A stretch of DNA of 64,000 nucleotides from Bacillus sp. NTK071 (GCF_017303315.1 NZ_JAFKOI010000006.1:150508-214507); one strand, 5' to 3'; positions 1 to 9,451 are shown, counted from the first letter of the stretch. Made by a program: numbers and translations. The notes: generated by a model not told the origin, from the sequence alone.

Positions 1-1
1 T

Positions 2-808
2 CGTACGTCTTTCCTAGTGCTAGACGAAGCAGACCAAATGTTGCATATTGGCTTCCTAAGAGAAGTTGAAGATATTATTAGTGAAACCCCTGATGACCGC
101 CAAACAGCCCTTTTCTCAGCTACATTATCGAGCGATATCAAGAAGCTTGCAAGACGCTTTATGCGATCTCCGCAAACCATTAAAGGGAAAGAAAAAGGGA
201 AAACGGTTGAGGAAATTCAACAATATGTTATTGAGACAACGGATCGAAGAAAGTTCGGATCACTTACTGAAACAATTGATGAAGTAAGACCATTTCTTGG
301 CATTATTTTCTGTCGGACAAAGCGCCGAGTTAGTAAGTTGAATGGGGATTTAAAATCTAAAGGATATTTATCAGATGAGCTACACGGAGACTTATCACAG
401 GCAAAACGTGAAAGTGTTATCAAACGATTCCGCGATGCGAAAATTCAATTACTTGTAGCTACAGATGTTGCAGCGAGAGGTTTGGATATTGAGGGAGTTA
501 CTCACGTCTTTAATTATGATATTCCACAAGATACCGAAAGTTATATTCATCGGATTGGTCGGACGGGACGCGCAGGAGAAGACGGTGCATCATACACATT
601 TATCGCAGCTAAGGATCAGTCCTTTATCCAAATGATTGAAAAAGGGATTGGAAAGAAACTAGCTAGAAAAACGGTTGAAGGTGCTTTGCCTGAACATGAA
701 GAGCGGGATCAGGGGAGAAATGATCAAAGAGGTCGAACAAATCGTCCTTCACGTAGAGCAGGATCATCTAACAGCCGAACCGGTGGTAGAAATCGAAATA
801 AACGATAG
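2..808 (+). CDS. DEAD-box ATP-dependent RNA helicase (5'-truncated by window edge)
   Basis: The C-terminal two thirds of a superfamily 2 RNA helicase; the frame is open from base 2, so the start lies upstream of the window. Motif II (V-L-D-E-A-D) is read at about bases 17-34, followed by SAT (motif III), IIFCRTK (motif IV), ARGLDIEGV (motif V) and [10 protein letters not shown] (motif VI). These are the ATP-hydrolysis and RNA-binding motifs of RecA-like domains 1 and 2. A short Arg/Gly/Asn-rich basic tail follows, typical of Bacillus cold-shock and ribosome-assembly helicases (CshA, CshB, YfmL). Which of these it is cannot be decided without the N-terminus. It converges on ytfP with a shared terminator. 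Confidence 0.93.
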   Translation, partial: RTSFLVLDEADQMLHIGFLREVEDIISETPDDRQTALFSATLSSDIKKLARRFMRSPQTIKGKEKGKTVEEIQQYVIETTDRRKFGSLTETIDEVRPFLGIIFCRTKRRVSKLNGDLKSKGYLSDELHGDLSQAKRESVIKRFRDAKIQLLVATDVAARGLDIEGVTHVFNYDIPQDTESYIHRIGRTGRAGEDGASYTFIAAKDQSFIQMIEKGIGKKLARKTVEGALPEHEERDQGRNDQRGRTNRPSRRAGSSNSRTGGRNRNKR

Positions 809-816
809 AAATGAAT

Positions 817-853
817 AAAAACAGGAGGGGCATTGGGGCCCCTCCTGTTTTTA
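817..853. terminator. Bidirectional Rho-independent terminator
   Basis: A 12 bp GC-rich stem (820-831 with 838-849) and 6-base loop, with A-run and T-run on either side, lies between the convergent helicase and ytfP genes, so it can serve both. Confidence 0.9.
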
Positions 854-2113
854 TTATGCTCTTGTTGCAGCGCTCTTTCCTGCTGTATAACCTGTAACGA
901 AAGCAGATGTAATGTTATAACCACCTGTGTAGCCGTGGATGTCGAGAACTTCTCCACAGAAATAGAGTCCTTCCGTGAATTTAGAACCCATTTCCTTAGG
1001 ATGAATTTCTTTTAAAGAGACTCCGCCTCCTGTAACAAAAGCTTTATCAATTGGGAGAGTACCGTCAATTGCAACCTGGAATTGTTTCAATAAACGGACA
1101 TATTCTCGAACTTTTTCTTTTGATAAGTGAGCGTATGTTGTGTCTTGAGAAAGTTCCGCTTTGCTCAATAAGAAGAGCATATATCTTTCAGGTACTTTAC
1201 TTTTCCAGATGTTCTTAATCGCTTTTTTAGGCTCTTCTTTTGCAATCTTCATATGCTCTCGATATAACTCTTCTTCGTTTTGATCGGGTACTGAATCAAT
1301 TTGAAGTGGAATATATTGTGCATTAAACTTCTTCATCGCTTTAACGACATACTGACTGCACCTTAGTACTGCTGGTCCGGATAAGCCAATATGTGTGAAG
1401 ATCATGTCCCATCTATGCGTTTTTATCACTTTACCTTTAGGGTTGAGAACAGATAACGCGACATCCCTAAGAGATAATCCTTGAAGCTCCTTATTCTTAA
1501 TAAAAGGCTCACTAGATGTAAGAGGCACTTCTGTTGGATAAAGATCAGTAATAGTATGACCGCCTTCTTCTGCCCACGCATACCCATCTCCGGTTGACCC
1601 GGTATGAGGAACAGATTTTCCTCCTACTGCAATAACAACATTTGATGATTCAATGTCTTCTTTTGATTGAAGTCGAACACCTGTAACAGCTCCATTATGA
1701 TAGAGAACTTTTTCGACAGGCGTATTTACCTTGATCGTCACATTCAGTTCGCGGACTTTCTCTAGAAGCGCATTGACAACTGATTTGGCATCATCGGTTA
1801 CAGGGAACATTCTACCGTGGTCTTCTTCTTTCAGTTTAATGCCAAGATCTTCGAAGAATGTAATGATATCTTCATTATCAAAAATATTAAATGCGCTGTA
1901 TAGGAACTTCCCATTACCAGGGATGAATTTAATAAGTTCATCAAGCGGCAGGCGATTTGTAACGTTGCATCTTCCGCCTCCAGATATAGCTAGTTTACGC
2001 CCAAGCTTATTTCCTTTATCAACGAGTAACACAGATGCTCCGTGTTCTGCTGCTGATACAGACGCCATGAGTCCCGACGGACCACCGCCAATCACAATGA
2101 CATCGTATTTCAT
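854..2113 (-). CDS. ytfP: NAD(P)/FAD-dependent oxidoreductase, HI0933/YtfP family
   Basis: Flavoprotein of 419 residues. The N-terminus has the Rossmann ADP-binding signature GGGPSGLMA followed by an acidic strand end (LLVDKG). The GGGRCNVTN segment near residue 45 and the C-terminal block [19 protein letters not shown] are hallmarks of the HI0933/YhiN/YtfP family, whose physiological substrate is not established. Length is normal for the family. It is transcribed alone, away from murJ, as in B. subtilis where ytfP and ytgP are also neighbours. Oxidation of an unknown cytosolic substrate is inferred from the fold only. Confidence 0.92.
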   Translation of the reverse strand: MKYDVIVIGGGPSGLMASVSAAEHGASVLLVDKGNKLGRKLAISGGGRCNVTNRLPLDELIKFIPGNGKFLYSAFNIFDNEDIITFFEDLGIKLKEEDHGRMFPVTDDAKSVVNALLEKVRELNVTIKVNTPVEKVLYHNGAVTGVRLQSKEDIESSNVVIAVGGKSVPHTGSTGDGYAWAEEGGHTITDLYPTEVPLTSSEPFIKNKELQGLSLRDVALSVLNPKGKVIKTHRWDMIFTHIGLSGPAVLRCSQYVVKAMKKFNAQYIPLQIDSVPDQNEEELYREHMKIAKEEPKKAIKNIWKSKVPERYMLFLLSKAELSQDTTYAHLSKEKVREYVRLLKQFQVAIDGTLPIDKAFVTGGGVSLKEIHPKEMGSKFTEGLYFCGEVLDIHGYTGGYNITSAFVTGYTAGKSAATRA

Positions 2114-2307
2114 GCTTACACCTCTCTCATTTTGCTACAGACAAACATACCATAATTAACACTACATATTAAAGTTTCACAGAAATTTATATTTGTTGTT
2201 AATAGGTAAATAGCTTAAAATGAAGATGTGTATTTAAAGAACTGTTGAAAATTGTTGATAGTTGACGAATAGTTTTAGATGAATGGTTAGAAGTAGGAGA
2301 TGGAGAA

Positions 2308-3945
2308 ATGTCCGATTCAAATGTCATCAGGGGGACAATGCTGTTAACAGCTGCCACCCTTTTTTCAAGAGTACTAGGAATGATTTACATGTTTCCTTTT
2401 ACTGCTCTTGTAGGAACACAGGGTGTAGCATTATATACGTATGCTTATACCCCTTATACGATTATGCTTAGCTTGTCTACAGTTGGTATACCACTGGCTG
2501 TTTCAAAATTCGTTTCAAAATACCATACGCTCGGTGATTATAGGACAGGAAGGCGTTTATATAAATCAGGGTTAGTGTTAATGGCTTTAACCGGTTTCGT
2601 CGCATTTCTTGTCTTGTTCTTACTAGCTGAGCCGATTGCACGGATTGTTATTGATGAAGGTAAAGAAGGTAACTCGATAGCGGATGTAACCCTTGTCATT
2701 CGTGTTGTGAGTATGGCCTTGTTGATCGTCCCGATTATGAGTTTAACACGCGGTTTTTTCCAGGGCCTTCAGTCTATGGGACCTACTGCTGTCTCTCAGG
2801 TTGTTGAACAAGTTTTCCGTATCGTCTTTATACTTGCATCAAGCGTTATTATCATGAAATTTATGGATGGAGATGCAGCGACTGCTGCCACATATGCAAC
2901 GTTTGGTGCATTCGTAGGTGCTGTGGGTGGCTTAATGGTCGTTTTCTGGTATTACAGAAAGCGCAAACCTGAACTTGATCGACATCTTGCTGAAAGTACT
3001 GTAGATCATAACGTGTCATTGAAGGATATGTATAAAGAAATTATTACGTATGCTCTACCGTTCGTAGTAGTCGGACTTGCAATTCCATTGTATTTGCAGG
3101 TCGATACTTTTCTCATTAACCCTGCACTGAAGAGCATAGGATACAATCAGCCGTCTTATGAAGAAGTGTTTGCTATTATAACAGGACTTGCTCACAAGTT
3201 GATCATGATTCCAGTTTCACTTGCTACGGCGCTCGCTATGACAATTATTCCTGCTATTACAAAATCGTTTACTGCGAATCGTGAAGGCGTGCTTCAGAAG
3301 CAGCTTACCCAAACGTTTCAAATTCTACTGTTTTTAACTTTACCTGCAGCGATTGGTCTAGCAGTTCTATCAGAGCCGGTTTTCCGTGTTTTATATCCTA
3401 CAGTAAATCAGGAATTGGGTAGTTCCTTATTAACGTGGTACGCTCCAACAGCGATTTTGTTTGCTCTTTTCTCTGTCACAGCAGCTATTCTTCAGGGGAT
3501 TAACAAGCAGAAATACGCTGTATATAGTTTGCTAGCTGGTCTTACATTAAAAGCGGGATTAACGTATCCCCTTGTTACGATCTTTGAGGGTAGAGGAGCA
3601 ATTATTGCAACTGACATCGGATTGTTTACATCAGTTGTCATTACAATCATTATTATTAAGCGATACACTGAGTACGAATTTGGATTTATCTTTAGAAGAC
3701 TATTGCTAATCGGGATTTTCGTCGCAGTTATGGCAGTAGCATCGAGAGCTGCTATTCTGCCGCTTGAATCGGTGTACCCAGATCTTTACCTATCTAAAAG
3801 TGAAGGTGGAAGTATGCTGTATTCAAGTATTAACCTGTTAGTAGGAATAACAGTTGGTGGAATTGTTTACCTCTTTCTTTCGTATCGTTCCAACCTTGCA
3901 GGTTTAATACTAGGAGAACGGTTTACATTCTTAAAACGACGATAA
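2308..3945 (+). CDS. murJ: Lipid II flippase MurJ (YtgP), polysaccharide transporter superfamily
   Basis: A 545-residue polytopic membrane protein of the MVF/MurJ branch of the MOP exporter superfamily, with about 14 hydrophobic segments. The N-terminal segment (GTMLLTAATLFSRVLGMIY) and the cytoplasmic-loop sequence TRGFFQGLQSMGPTA match the YtgP/SpoVB group. In B. subtilis YtgP is MurJ, which flips lipid-linked peptidoglycan precursor across the membrane, redundantly with Amj. The ATG at 2308 follows a purine-rich GTAGGAGATGGAG. The position next to ytfP argues for YtgP rather than SpoVB. Substrate is inferred from the orthologue. Confidence 0.92.
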   Translation: MSDSNVIRGTMLLTAATLFSRVLGMIYMFPFTALVGTQGVALYTYAYTPYTIMLSLSTVGIPLAVSKFVSKYHTLGDYRTGRRLYKSGLVLMALTGFVAFLVLFLLAEPIARIVIDEGKEGNSIADVTLVIRVVSMALLIVPIMSLTRGFFQGLQSMGPTAVSQVVEQVFRIVFILASSVIIMKFMDGDAATAATYATFGAFVGAVGGLMVVFWYYRKRKPELDRHLAESTVDHNVSLKDMYKEIITYALPFVVVGLAIPLYLQVDTFLINPALKSIGYNQPSYEEVFAIITGLAHKLIMIPVSLATALAMTIIPAITKSFTANREGVLQKQLTQTFQILLFLTLPAAIGLAVLSEPVFRVLYPTVNQELGSSLLTWYAPTAILFALFSVTAAILQGINKQKYAVYSLLAGLTLKAGLTYPLVTIFEGRGAIIATDIGLFTSVVITIIIIKRYTEYEFGFIFRRLLLIGIFVAVMAVASRAAILPLESVYPDLYLSKSEGGSMLYSSINLLVGITVGGIVYLFLSYRSNLAGLILGERFTFLKRR

Positions 3946-3976
3946 AAAATGAAGGCCATATGGCCTTCATTTTTTG
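3945..3976. terminator. Bidirectional terminator after murJ
   Basis: A perfect palindrome centred at about 3960 (AATGAAGGCCATATGGCCTT) is bordered by A and T runs. It ends murJ on the plus strand and the glycine-rich gene on the minus strand. Confidence 0.88.
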
Positions 3977-3994
3977 TGAGTAGAAATTCACTTT

Positions 3995-4219
3995 TTAATA
4001 GTGGTTTTCTTCTTCTCGTATACCGAGCTGTCTCTCGATACGAGTAATTCTTCTATTCTGCCTTCTCAGTTGGCGTTCAATCTCTCTTAGTTGCTGTTCG
4101 ATATTGCCAGGATACCCTCCACCACCAGGATACCCTCCACCACCTGGATATCCTCCTCCACCAGGATATCCGCCCGGCTGACCAGGGTATATTTGCCATT
4201 GCTGTCGATAATCATACAT
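3995..4219 (-). CDS. Glycine/proline/tyrosine-repeat small protein with basic coiled-coil tail
   Basis: A 74-residue protein I cannot assign to a named family. Residues 16-39 are tandem copies of the hexapeptide GGGGYP or close variants. Residues 40-68 form an amphipathic Arg/Glu/Gln-rich helix (QQLREIERQLRRQNRRITRI) with heptad-like Leu/Ile spacing. A strong ribosome binding site (AAAGGGGGGATC) precedes the ATG, supporting real translation. Short Gly/Tyr-repeat proteins with a charged helix are common among Bacillus spore-coat and surface-associated proteins, so a structural role is possible, but that is inference. The DNA repeats may vary in number between strains. Confidence 0.75.
   Translation of the reverse strand: MYDYRQQWQIYPGQPGGYPGGGGYPGGGGYPGGGGYPGNIEQQLREIERQLRRQNRRITRIERQLGIREEENHY
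4105..4178. repeat. 18 bp in-frame tandem repeat encoding GGGGYP units
   Basis: About four copies of an 18 bp unit (GGATACCCTCCACCACCA on the plus strand, with third-position changes in the later copies) lie inside the minus-strand small gene. Sense-codon drift between copies shows that the repeat is old and kept in frame. Confidence 0.8.
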
Positions 4220-4295
4220 ACACGATCCCCCCTTTAATTAGGTACTTGATAGTGTATGCAATCGATAGGCAGTGTTGCTGGGCGTTTGCCCCGTG

Positions 4296-4721
4296 TTATA
4301 CTGAGTTTTTCTGGTACCAGCTTAGCTGTTCTCCAATGCCGAGTCCCTTCAGTGGAACTTCATAATGGTAGTTGAATCGGTTCAGTTGAGGCTCGAGGTG
4401 TTTACGATACACAGAACCACCATGCAAACAAACTGTAATGTTAGTAGATGTTTCGTATGTTGAGAACTGCTCAATCACTTTTTGAGCCCATTCTTCTCGT
4501 TGTTGATGTGTAAATGTTTTAATGGAAACATCATACGGATCCATTATATCGTCTGGTAATAATAGACCGTCTTTGGCATTATAGAAATACATGCGATCAT
4601 AGTTATGTGAGGCATATTCAAGTGTCTTTTGAAATAAAGGACTCTGGTAGAATTCGATAACAGGTGCTGATTTTTGGCTTTTCTTTCTTGCAGTTGCTAA
4701 AAGTCCAACCTTAACAGTCAT
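4296..4721 (-). CDS. DUF6884-like protein of unknown function
   Basis: A 141-residue soluble protein. The N-terminus (VGLLATARKKSQKSAPVIEFYQS) fits the DUF6884 pattern, in which a short strand is followed by K-x-x-x-x-A-P-x-x-x-x-Y-x-S. The central DPYDVSIKTF and the LHGGSVYRKHLEP segment are also compatible. Similar domains occur alone and attached to nucleic-acid-modifying proteins, but no enzymatic role is established. It is single, divergent from the pseudouridine synthase ytzG, whose 5' region it almost abuts. Family assignment rests on pattern memory, so it is moderate. Confidence 0.75.
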   Translation of the reverse strand: MTVKVGLLATARKKSQKSAPVIEFYQSPLFQKTLEYASHNYDRMYFYNAKDGLLLPDDIMDPYDVSIKTFTHQQREEWAQKVIEQFSTYETSTNITVCLHGGSVYRKHLEPQLNRFNYHYEVPLKGLGIGEQLSWYQKNSV

Positions 4722-4836
4722 TCAATTCACTCCAAACGTGCAATTTGACATCTATCATTTACATACCCTTGATTCACTGAAACTATGCTTGAAATCAAAA
4801 GAAACTTTGGAAGAAATATGGAAAAGGAGCGATAAG

Positions 4837-5541
4837 ATGCGTTTAGATAAATTACTTGCTAATATGGGCTATGGAACAAGAAAGGAAGTAAAGAAGCTTT
4901 TGAAAACAGGTGTTGTAAGGGTAGACGAAGAGATAACGAAAGATCCTAAACAACATGTTGACCCAGAGGGGAACCATGTTACGGTTCATGAAGAAACAGT
5001 TGAATACCGTGAGTTTATTTATCTTATGATGAATAAACCAGGGGGAGTGATTTCAGCGACGGAAGATGAAGATGAGACTGTCATTGATCTCCTTATCCCT
5101 GAAGATCAGGTTTTTGAACCTTTTCCCGTTGGGCGTCTTGATAAAGATACAGAAGGGCTATTGATTATCACAAATGATGGCAAACTTGCCCATCATCTAA
5201 CCTCACCCAAGCACCACGTACCTAAAACGTATTATGCAAGAATAAGTGGTTATGTAACAGAGGAAGATGTACAAGCTTTCCAAAAAGGTGTCACACTTGA
5301 CGATGGATACGTAACAAAGCCAGGAGAGTTAACGATTTTAGTGGCAGAAGCTACATCTGAGATAGAATTAACGATTCATGAAGGTAAATTTCATCAGGTG
5401 AAACGCATGTTTGAAGCAGTTGATAAAAAAGTCACTTACTTGCAACGTATTCAAATGGGTGATATTTATCTTGATCGAGATTTGGAGCCTGGTGAGTATC
5501 GTGAGTTAACAGAAGATGAAGTTGATATTTTACAAAAATGA
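4837..5541 (+). CDS. ytzG: RsuA/RluB-type rRNA pseudouridine synthase YtzG
   Basis: A 234-residue enzyme with an N-terminal S4 RNA-binding domain (MRLDKLLANMGYGTRKEVKK) and a pseudouridine synthase domain. GRLDKDTEGLLIITND carries the catalytic aspartate (GRLDxxTxGL), and FHQVKRMFEAV is the C-terminal family motif. The frame is open from 4738, but I choose the ATG at 4837. It follows GGAAAAGGAGCGATAAG at normal spacing and begins exactly at the conserved S4 start; the upstream 33 codons have no family counterpart. It isomerises a uridine in ribosomal RNA (small-subunit U516-type in RsuA), the exact site being inferred. Confidence 0.93.
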   Translation: MRLDKLLANMGYGTRKEVKKLLKTGVVRVDEEITKDPKQHVDPEGNHVTVHEETVEYREFIYLMMNKPGGVISATEDEDETVIDLLIPEDQVFEPFPVGRLDKDTEGLLIITNDGKLAHHLTSPKHHVPKTYYARISGYVTEEDVQAFQKGVTLDDGYVTKPGELTILVAEATSEIELTIHEGKFHQVKRMFEAVDKKVTYLQRIQMGDIYLDRDLEPGEYRELTEDEVDILQK

Positions 5542-5607
5542 TCATTCGTTTCTTTTTCACTGACTTAGGGAATAACATCTTTAGACAGTTGAGAAGGAGA
5601 GGATAAC

Positions 5608-6216
5608 GTGATTAAGGTTGGAAATAAATTAATCGGTCATAAGATTACAAGTGGTTCGACAGCTGATTTAAGTGTTAATCAAGTCTATTTTGATCAAACA
5701 TTAAGTAAGGTAACTTATTTAGAGATTAATAAGAGAGAAGCTTCTAACGAGAAAGATGCAGTGCCTGATCATCATTCTAGTGAGGTGCTACATTCTATTG
5801 AAGCTTCAGGAGGGCAATTTACACCGAATAATTACCCTGTAACAGACGATGATCGTAAAGCACGTAAAGTGAATGGAAGCATGATCGTTTCTTACGATTC
5901 ACTTTCATGGGAGCATGACTCACTTTCACTGCAGGATGCAGAAAAAGAAGTACAGTCTACAGTACTTGCGGATCAGTGTTCTTACGGGTCTTTAAATAAA
6001 GCAGAGGTTCTAACCGGAGAAGGAAAAGAGCTAGGTAAAGTGAAAGAGATTGTAATTAATCAGGATGGTAAAGTTGAAGGACTTGAGCTTTCTGAAGGCC
6101 TTTTTTCCGATTTACTGAAAAGTGATCAACCGTATCTTGAATTGAATGAATCTATTCAGTACGAACATGGAAAAGTGATTGTACCTGAGAGTTATTACAA
6201 TTCAAATACTAAATAA
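5608..6216 (+). CDS. PRC-barrel-like domain protein
   Basis: A 202-residue acidic soluble protein. It begins at GTG 5608 behind GAGAAGGAGAGG. The N-terminal half (KVGNKLIGHKITSG...) and residues about 135-195 (GKELGKVKEIVINQDGKVEGLELSEG, then KVIVPESYY) each resemble a PRC-barrel strand pattern, suggesting a duplicated or split PRC-barrel. Such domains are adaptor or sensor modules (H subunit of reaction centres, RimM), and no specific function follows here. It sits alone between ytzG and a strong terminator. Confidence 0.8.
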   Translation: MIKVGNKLIGHKITSGSTADLSVNQVYFDQTLSKVTYLEINKREASNEKDAVPDHHSSEVLHSIEASGGQFTPNNYPVTDDDRKARKVNGSMIVSYDSLSWEHDSLSLQDAEKEVQSTVLADQCSYGSLNKAEVLTGEGKELGKVKEIVINQDGKVEGLELSEGLFSDLLKSDQPYLELNESIQYEHGKVIVPESYYNSNTK

Positions 6217-6224
6217 AATCACTA

Positions 6225-6252
6225 AAAAACCCGGGCTTGGCCCGGGTTTTCT
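6225..6252 (+). terminator. Terminator after PRC-barrel gene
   Basis: The stem AAAACCCGGGC/GCCCGGGTTTT with a 3-base loop is followed by TTTTCTTT. Confidence 0.9.
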
Positions 6253-6324
6253 TTACGTTACAAATAATAGCAAAAACAATGGCTTTCGTCAGAATACTTT
6301 TGACGAGAAGCCGAGTTTTACTTC

Positions 6325-6546
6325 TTATCCAACCTTTACTCTTTTGCTTGTAGTCGTCCAGATTCCTCTGTTTGGGCTTTTGACTAATTCGTTGTAGGCC
6401 AGTACGTTTAAATCTCTTTGAACAGTTCGCTGGGTAATCCCAAACTCTTCAACTAACTCATTTGTGCTGACAGTACCATGCTTGCTAATGAATAAATAGA
6501 TAGACTTGATACGGGTCATCATACGATCAGTTGAAGTAATACTCAA
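6325..6546 (-). CDS. ytzE: Small DeoR-type winged-helix regulator YtzE
   Basis: A 73-residue protein that is only the N-terminal DNA-binding half of a DeoR regulator. Residues 8-60 give helix-turn-helix RIKSIYLFISKHGTVSTNEL followed by the recognition helix GITQRTVQRDLNVL. There is no sugar-phosphate sensor domain. Size and sequence resemble B. subtilis YtzE, so it is not a truncated larger gene. The start is TTG 6546, behind GGGAGTGG. Its target is unknown; the palindrome in the upstream intergenic region (6721-6736) is one candidate. Confidence 0.85.
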   Translation of the reverse strand: MSITSTDRMMTRIKSIYLFISKHGTVSTNELVEEFGITQRTVQRDLNVLAYNELVKSPNRGIWTTTSKRVKVG

Positions 6547-6984
6547 AGAACCACTCCCTAACTTGTAATCAATGCCTTATCCCTAGAATAGTTTCTGACT
6601 ATTAAAACAATATGAAGGAAACGTAAAGATATACTTAATTTTCTAAGGATCACTTCGTTTTATTCATGAAAGATTATTTAGTTGAGTGCTCAGATTATGG
6701 ATAGAAGTGAATTCTGGATGTGTTGGGTTCCCAACAAGGTGTAATGACGAATAGGGTCATACCACTTTCATAAGATAAGCGATTGATCGGCATTATAGAT
6801 TTCAATCCACTGTTATTGCCAATTCCCTTTTTCGAAGTAACTTACACCCCCTCTTTAAAGTTTATTTTACAATAATTCCGTACCTTCGGCAAAAAATTTC
6901 ATTTCAATTGGGTTCTTCTTCCTTCTCAAACCATCATTTGCTATTCTTAAATGTAGAAACAGTATGGAGAAGGGAGGGCGATTG
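6547..6984. other. Intergenic region between divergent ytzE and the K+ channel gene
   Basis: There is no supportable ORF in 438 bases on either strand. It holds a 16-base inverted repeat TGTTGGGTTCCCAACA (6721-6736). A possible extended -10 for the channel gene, TGCTATTCT, ends at 6947. Nothing else could be assigned. Confidence 0.6.
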
Positions 6985-8004
6985 ATGTTTTTGAGGATGT
7001 TTATTAAAAAAGCTGTTAAACTGAACACCGCATTTATGTTCTATGCTTCATTAATCCTTGTTGGGTTAAGTGCAGTCATTATGCGAATCATTGAGCCTGA
7101 GACGTTTCCTACTTTATTTGAATCGTTATGGTGGGTCATGACAACTGTTACAACAGTAGGATATGGAGATTATTTTCCCGTTACGGTAGGTGGAAGAATT
7201 TATGCAATGTTTCTTTATATCGTTGGAATAGGGTTAATAGGAGTTGTGATTGGAAAATTTGTGGACGGATTTGCAGAACTTAAAAGAAGAAGGGAGGAAG
7301 GAAAGTTGCCATATCAAGGTCAGAATCACATTGTTATTATTGGTTGGTCTCAAAAAGCATCTTACGCAGTAGCTGAAATCATGGATTCCGAAAAGTGCGA
7401 GATTGTGATTATTGATCAATTGCCTAAAGCTCCACTCATTGAAGAACATATTCATTATATTCAAGGGGACGCGGCTGAAGAGGAAGTCCTGCGTAATGCC
7501 GATATCACAAATGCAAAAGCGGTTCTCATCTTTTCTGATGATACGATTCATGATTCGCTATTAGCGGATGGGAAGTCGTTAATCATTGCAAGCTCAATTG
7601 AACGAATGTCGACAGAAATTCATACAACAGTTGAAGTGAAGAAAGAAGAACATATTAAGAACTTTGCGCATGTTCAGGTAGATGAGTTTGTCCTATCACA
7701 TGAAGCTGTATCACGAATGGCCGTTAGGTCTGCTTTCACGAAAGGCATCGCTGGGATCTATTCGCAGTTATTAAGTAGAGGACACGGTGAGAATTTATAC
7801 GAAATTGTCGTTCATAAGAATTGGCATACATATCGTGAAGCTTTTGATGCTTTGTTACAGCAGGGAGCTACCTTAATTGCTGATGGAAATAGAATGGACA
7901 TCAATCGAAGACTTGATGAAGCTATTTCAGAAGATGCGAAGCTACTTGTCATTTGTGATAAGGCTGTATATGAAAAGTTAAAAGGAAGGGAATGGGCTGG
8001 ATGA
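6985..8004 (+). CDS. Two-TM potassium channel with RCK/TrkA-N domain (YugO/MthK-like)
   Basis: About 339 residues. A first membrane helix (FMFYASLILVGLSAVIM) is followed by a pore loop with the K+ selectivity filter TVGYGD and a second helix (AMFLYIVGIGLIGVVIGKFV). Next comes a cytosolic RCK domain with a Rossmann-like nucleotide-binding strand (IVIIGWSQKASYAVAEIM, acidic IIDQ). The architecture is that of MthK and B. subtilis YugO. The frame is open from 6964, but the ATG at 6985 has the good ribosome binding site (GGGAGGGCGATTG). The stop overlaps the pepV start, so the two are probably cotranscribed. K+ conduction gated by a cytosolic ligand is family knowledge. Confidence 0.92.
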   Translation: MFLRMFIKKAVKLNTAFMFYASLILVGLSAVIMRIIEPETFPTLFESLWWVMTTVTTVGYGDYFPVTVGGRIYAMFLYIVGIGLIGVVIGKFVDGFAELKRRREEGKLPYQGQNHIVIIGWSQKASYAVAEIMDSEKCEIVIIDQLPKAPLIEEHIHYIQGDAAEEEVLRNADITNAKAVLIFSDDTIHDSLLADGKSLIIASSIERMSTEIHTTVEVKKEEHIKNFAHVQVDEFVLSHEAVSRMAVRSAFTKGIAGIYSQLLSRGHGENLYEIVVHKNWHTYREAFDALLQQGATLIADGNRMDINRRLDEAISEDAKLLVICDKAVYEKLKGREWAG

Positions 8005-9410
8005 GCGGTGTAAACTGGCAAGAAGAAGTCCTCAAAAGAAAAGAGCACCTATTGGATGATTTAAGAGGGTTATTAAAAATTGAAAGTGTCCTAGATGAAA
8101 ATAATGCGACTGATGAGGCGCCGTTTGGAACAGGAGTTCGAGAAGCTCTTGATTACATGCTTGCGTTGGGAGAACGTGACGGCTACCGTACAAAAGATGT
8201 TGAGCACGTTTCAGGTCATCTTGAATTTGGACAAGGTAAAGAGCTTATCGGCATTTTGTGCCATGTGGATGTAGTCCCTGCAGGAAATGGATGGACAACG
8301 CCTGCTTTCGAACCTGATTTAAGAGATGGCAAGCTATTTGCTAGAGGTGCAATTGATGATAAAGGACCTACGATTGCATCTTATTGGGCAATGAACATCG
8401 TGAAAGAATTATACCCTTCATTGTCAAAGCGTGTTCGCATGATTGTTGGTACAGATGAAGAAAGTTCATGGCGCTGTGTTGATACTTATTTTAAGCACGA
8501 AGAAATGCCTGCAATGGGATTTGCTCCTGATGCAGTGTTTCCAATTATACATGCTGAAAAAGGAATCGCTGACTTTGAATGGAATTTCCCAGTAATTGAA
8601 GGTGAGGATAAAGGTATTATTCTTTCATCTTTTCATTCAGGACAGCGACTTAATATGGTGCCTGATTATGCGAAGGCGGTATGTAAGGGGCATCAAAACA
8701 CTTTGGCTGATATGAAAAAGAGTTTTGAGCAATTCCTAGGACAACATGATTTAGAAGGACAGGCTTCAATCGAAAATGAACTTACACTTGAGGTGCACGG
8801 CGTATCTGTTCATGGGTCTGTTCCTGAAAAGGGAATTAATGCGGCTTTTCGACTGGCTCAATTCTTCGAAAACCAGGAACTTGATCAAAATGGAAAGACT
8901 TATATCGGGTTTATTACGAAATGGCTTGTTGATGATTTTAGAGGTGAACGCTTAGATGTTTCATTCGAGGACGAAATTACAGGACCTCTTACGATGAATG
9001 CAGGTACATTCTCATATCGTAATGGAGAGGGTGGTCAGATCGGGATTAATCTTCGCTATCCTGTTACCTGTCAATTCGAAGATGTCCAGAAGTCATTCGA
9101 AAAGGTAACCAATCCGTTAGCAGTTACAATGAATGTTATTGATCATATGACACCCCATCACGTTCCAAAAGATCATCAGCTCATTCAGAAACTTCAACAT
9201 GTTTATGAAAAGCAAACCAATGATAGAGCTGAACTACTATCAATTGGTGGAGGCACATATGCTCGCTCTCTTGAAGCTGGCGTTGCTTTCGGAGCACTAT
9301 TTAAAGGGAAGCCGCAGCTAGCACATCAAAAAGATGAGTATGTTGAAATGGACGATTTACTTAAGGCTGCTGCAATCTATGCAGAAGCCATCTATGAACT
9401 TGCTAAATAA
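8001..9410 (+). CDS. pepV: M20 family dipeptidase PepV (YtjP-like)
   Basis: A 469-residue zinc aminopeptidase of the M20A group. GILCHVDVVPAGNGW supplies the first metal-binding His/Asp, and GAIDDKGP the bridging Asp. GTDEESSW contains the general-base Glu and a metal Glu, and HAEKGIADFEW and the C-terminal GGGTYARSLEAGVAFG also match PepV. It removes N-terminal residues from dipeptides in the cytoplasm. I use ATG 8001, which overlaps the upstream TGA (ATGA) with GGAAGGG ten bases before it; the in-frame ATG at 7992 is too close to that site. Orthologous to B. subtilis ytjP by position. Confidence 0.93.
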   Translation: MSGVNWQEEVLKRKEHLLDDLRGLLKIESVLDENNATDEAPFGTGVREALDYMLALGERDGYRTKDVEHVSGHLEFGQGKELIGILCHVDVVPAGNGWTTPAFEPDLRDGKLFARGAIDDKGPTIASYWAMNIVKELYPSLSKRVRMIVGTDEESSWRCVDTYFKHEEMPAMGFAPDAVFPIIHAEKGIADFEWNFPVIEGEDKGIILSSFHSGQRLNMVPDYAKAVCKGHQNTLADMKKSFEQFLGQHDLEGQASIENELTLEVHGVSVHGSVPEKGINAAFRLAQFFENQELDQNGKTYIGFITKWLVDDFRGERLDVSFEDEITGPLTMNAGTFSYRNGEGGQIGINLRYPVTCQFEDVQKSFEKVTNPLAVTMNVIDHMTPHHVPKDHQLIQKLQHVYEKQTNDRAELLSIGGGTYARSLEAGVAFGALFKGKPQLAHQKDEYVEMDDLLKAAAIYAEAIYELAK

Positions 9411-9417
9411 TTAATAA

Positions 9418-9445
9418 AGCGCCATGCCGAACATCGGCATGGCGC
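9418..9445. terminator. Hairpin between convergent pepV and ytkP
   Basis: A 13 bp stem AGCGCCATGCCGA/TCGGCATGGCGCT has a 3-base loop. Neither flank has a strong T run, so termination would rest on the unusually stable stem. Confidence 0.7.
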
Positions 9446-9451
9446 TAGAAA

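Noticed and set aside
6660..6720. 12-codon ATG frame near 6666 in the ytzE-channel spacer
   Set aside because: Too short and no ribosome binding site close to the ATG.
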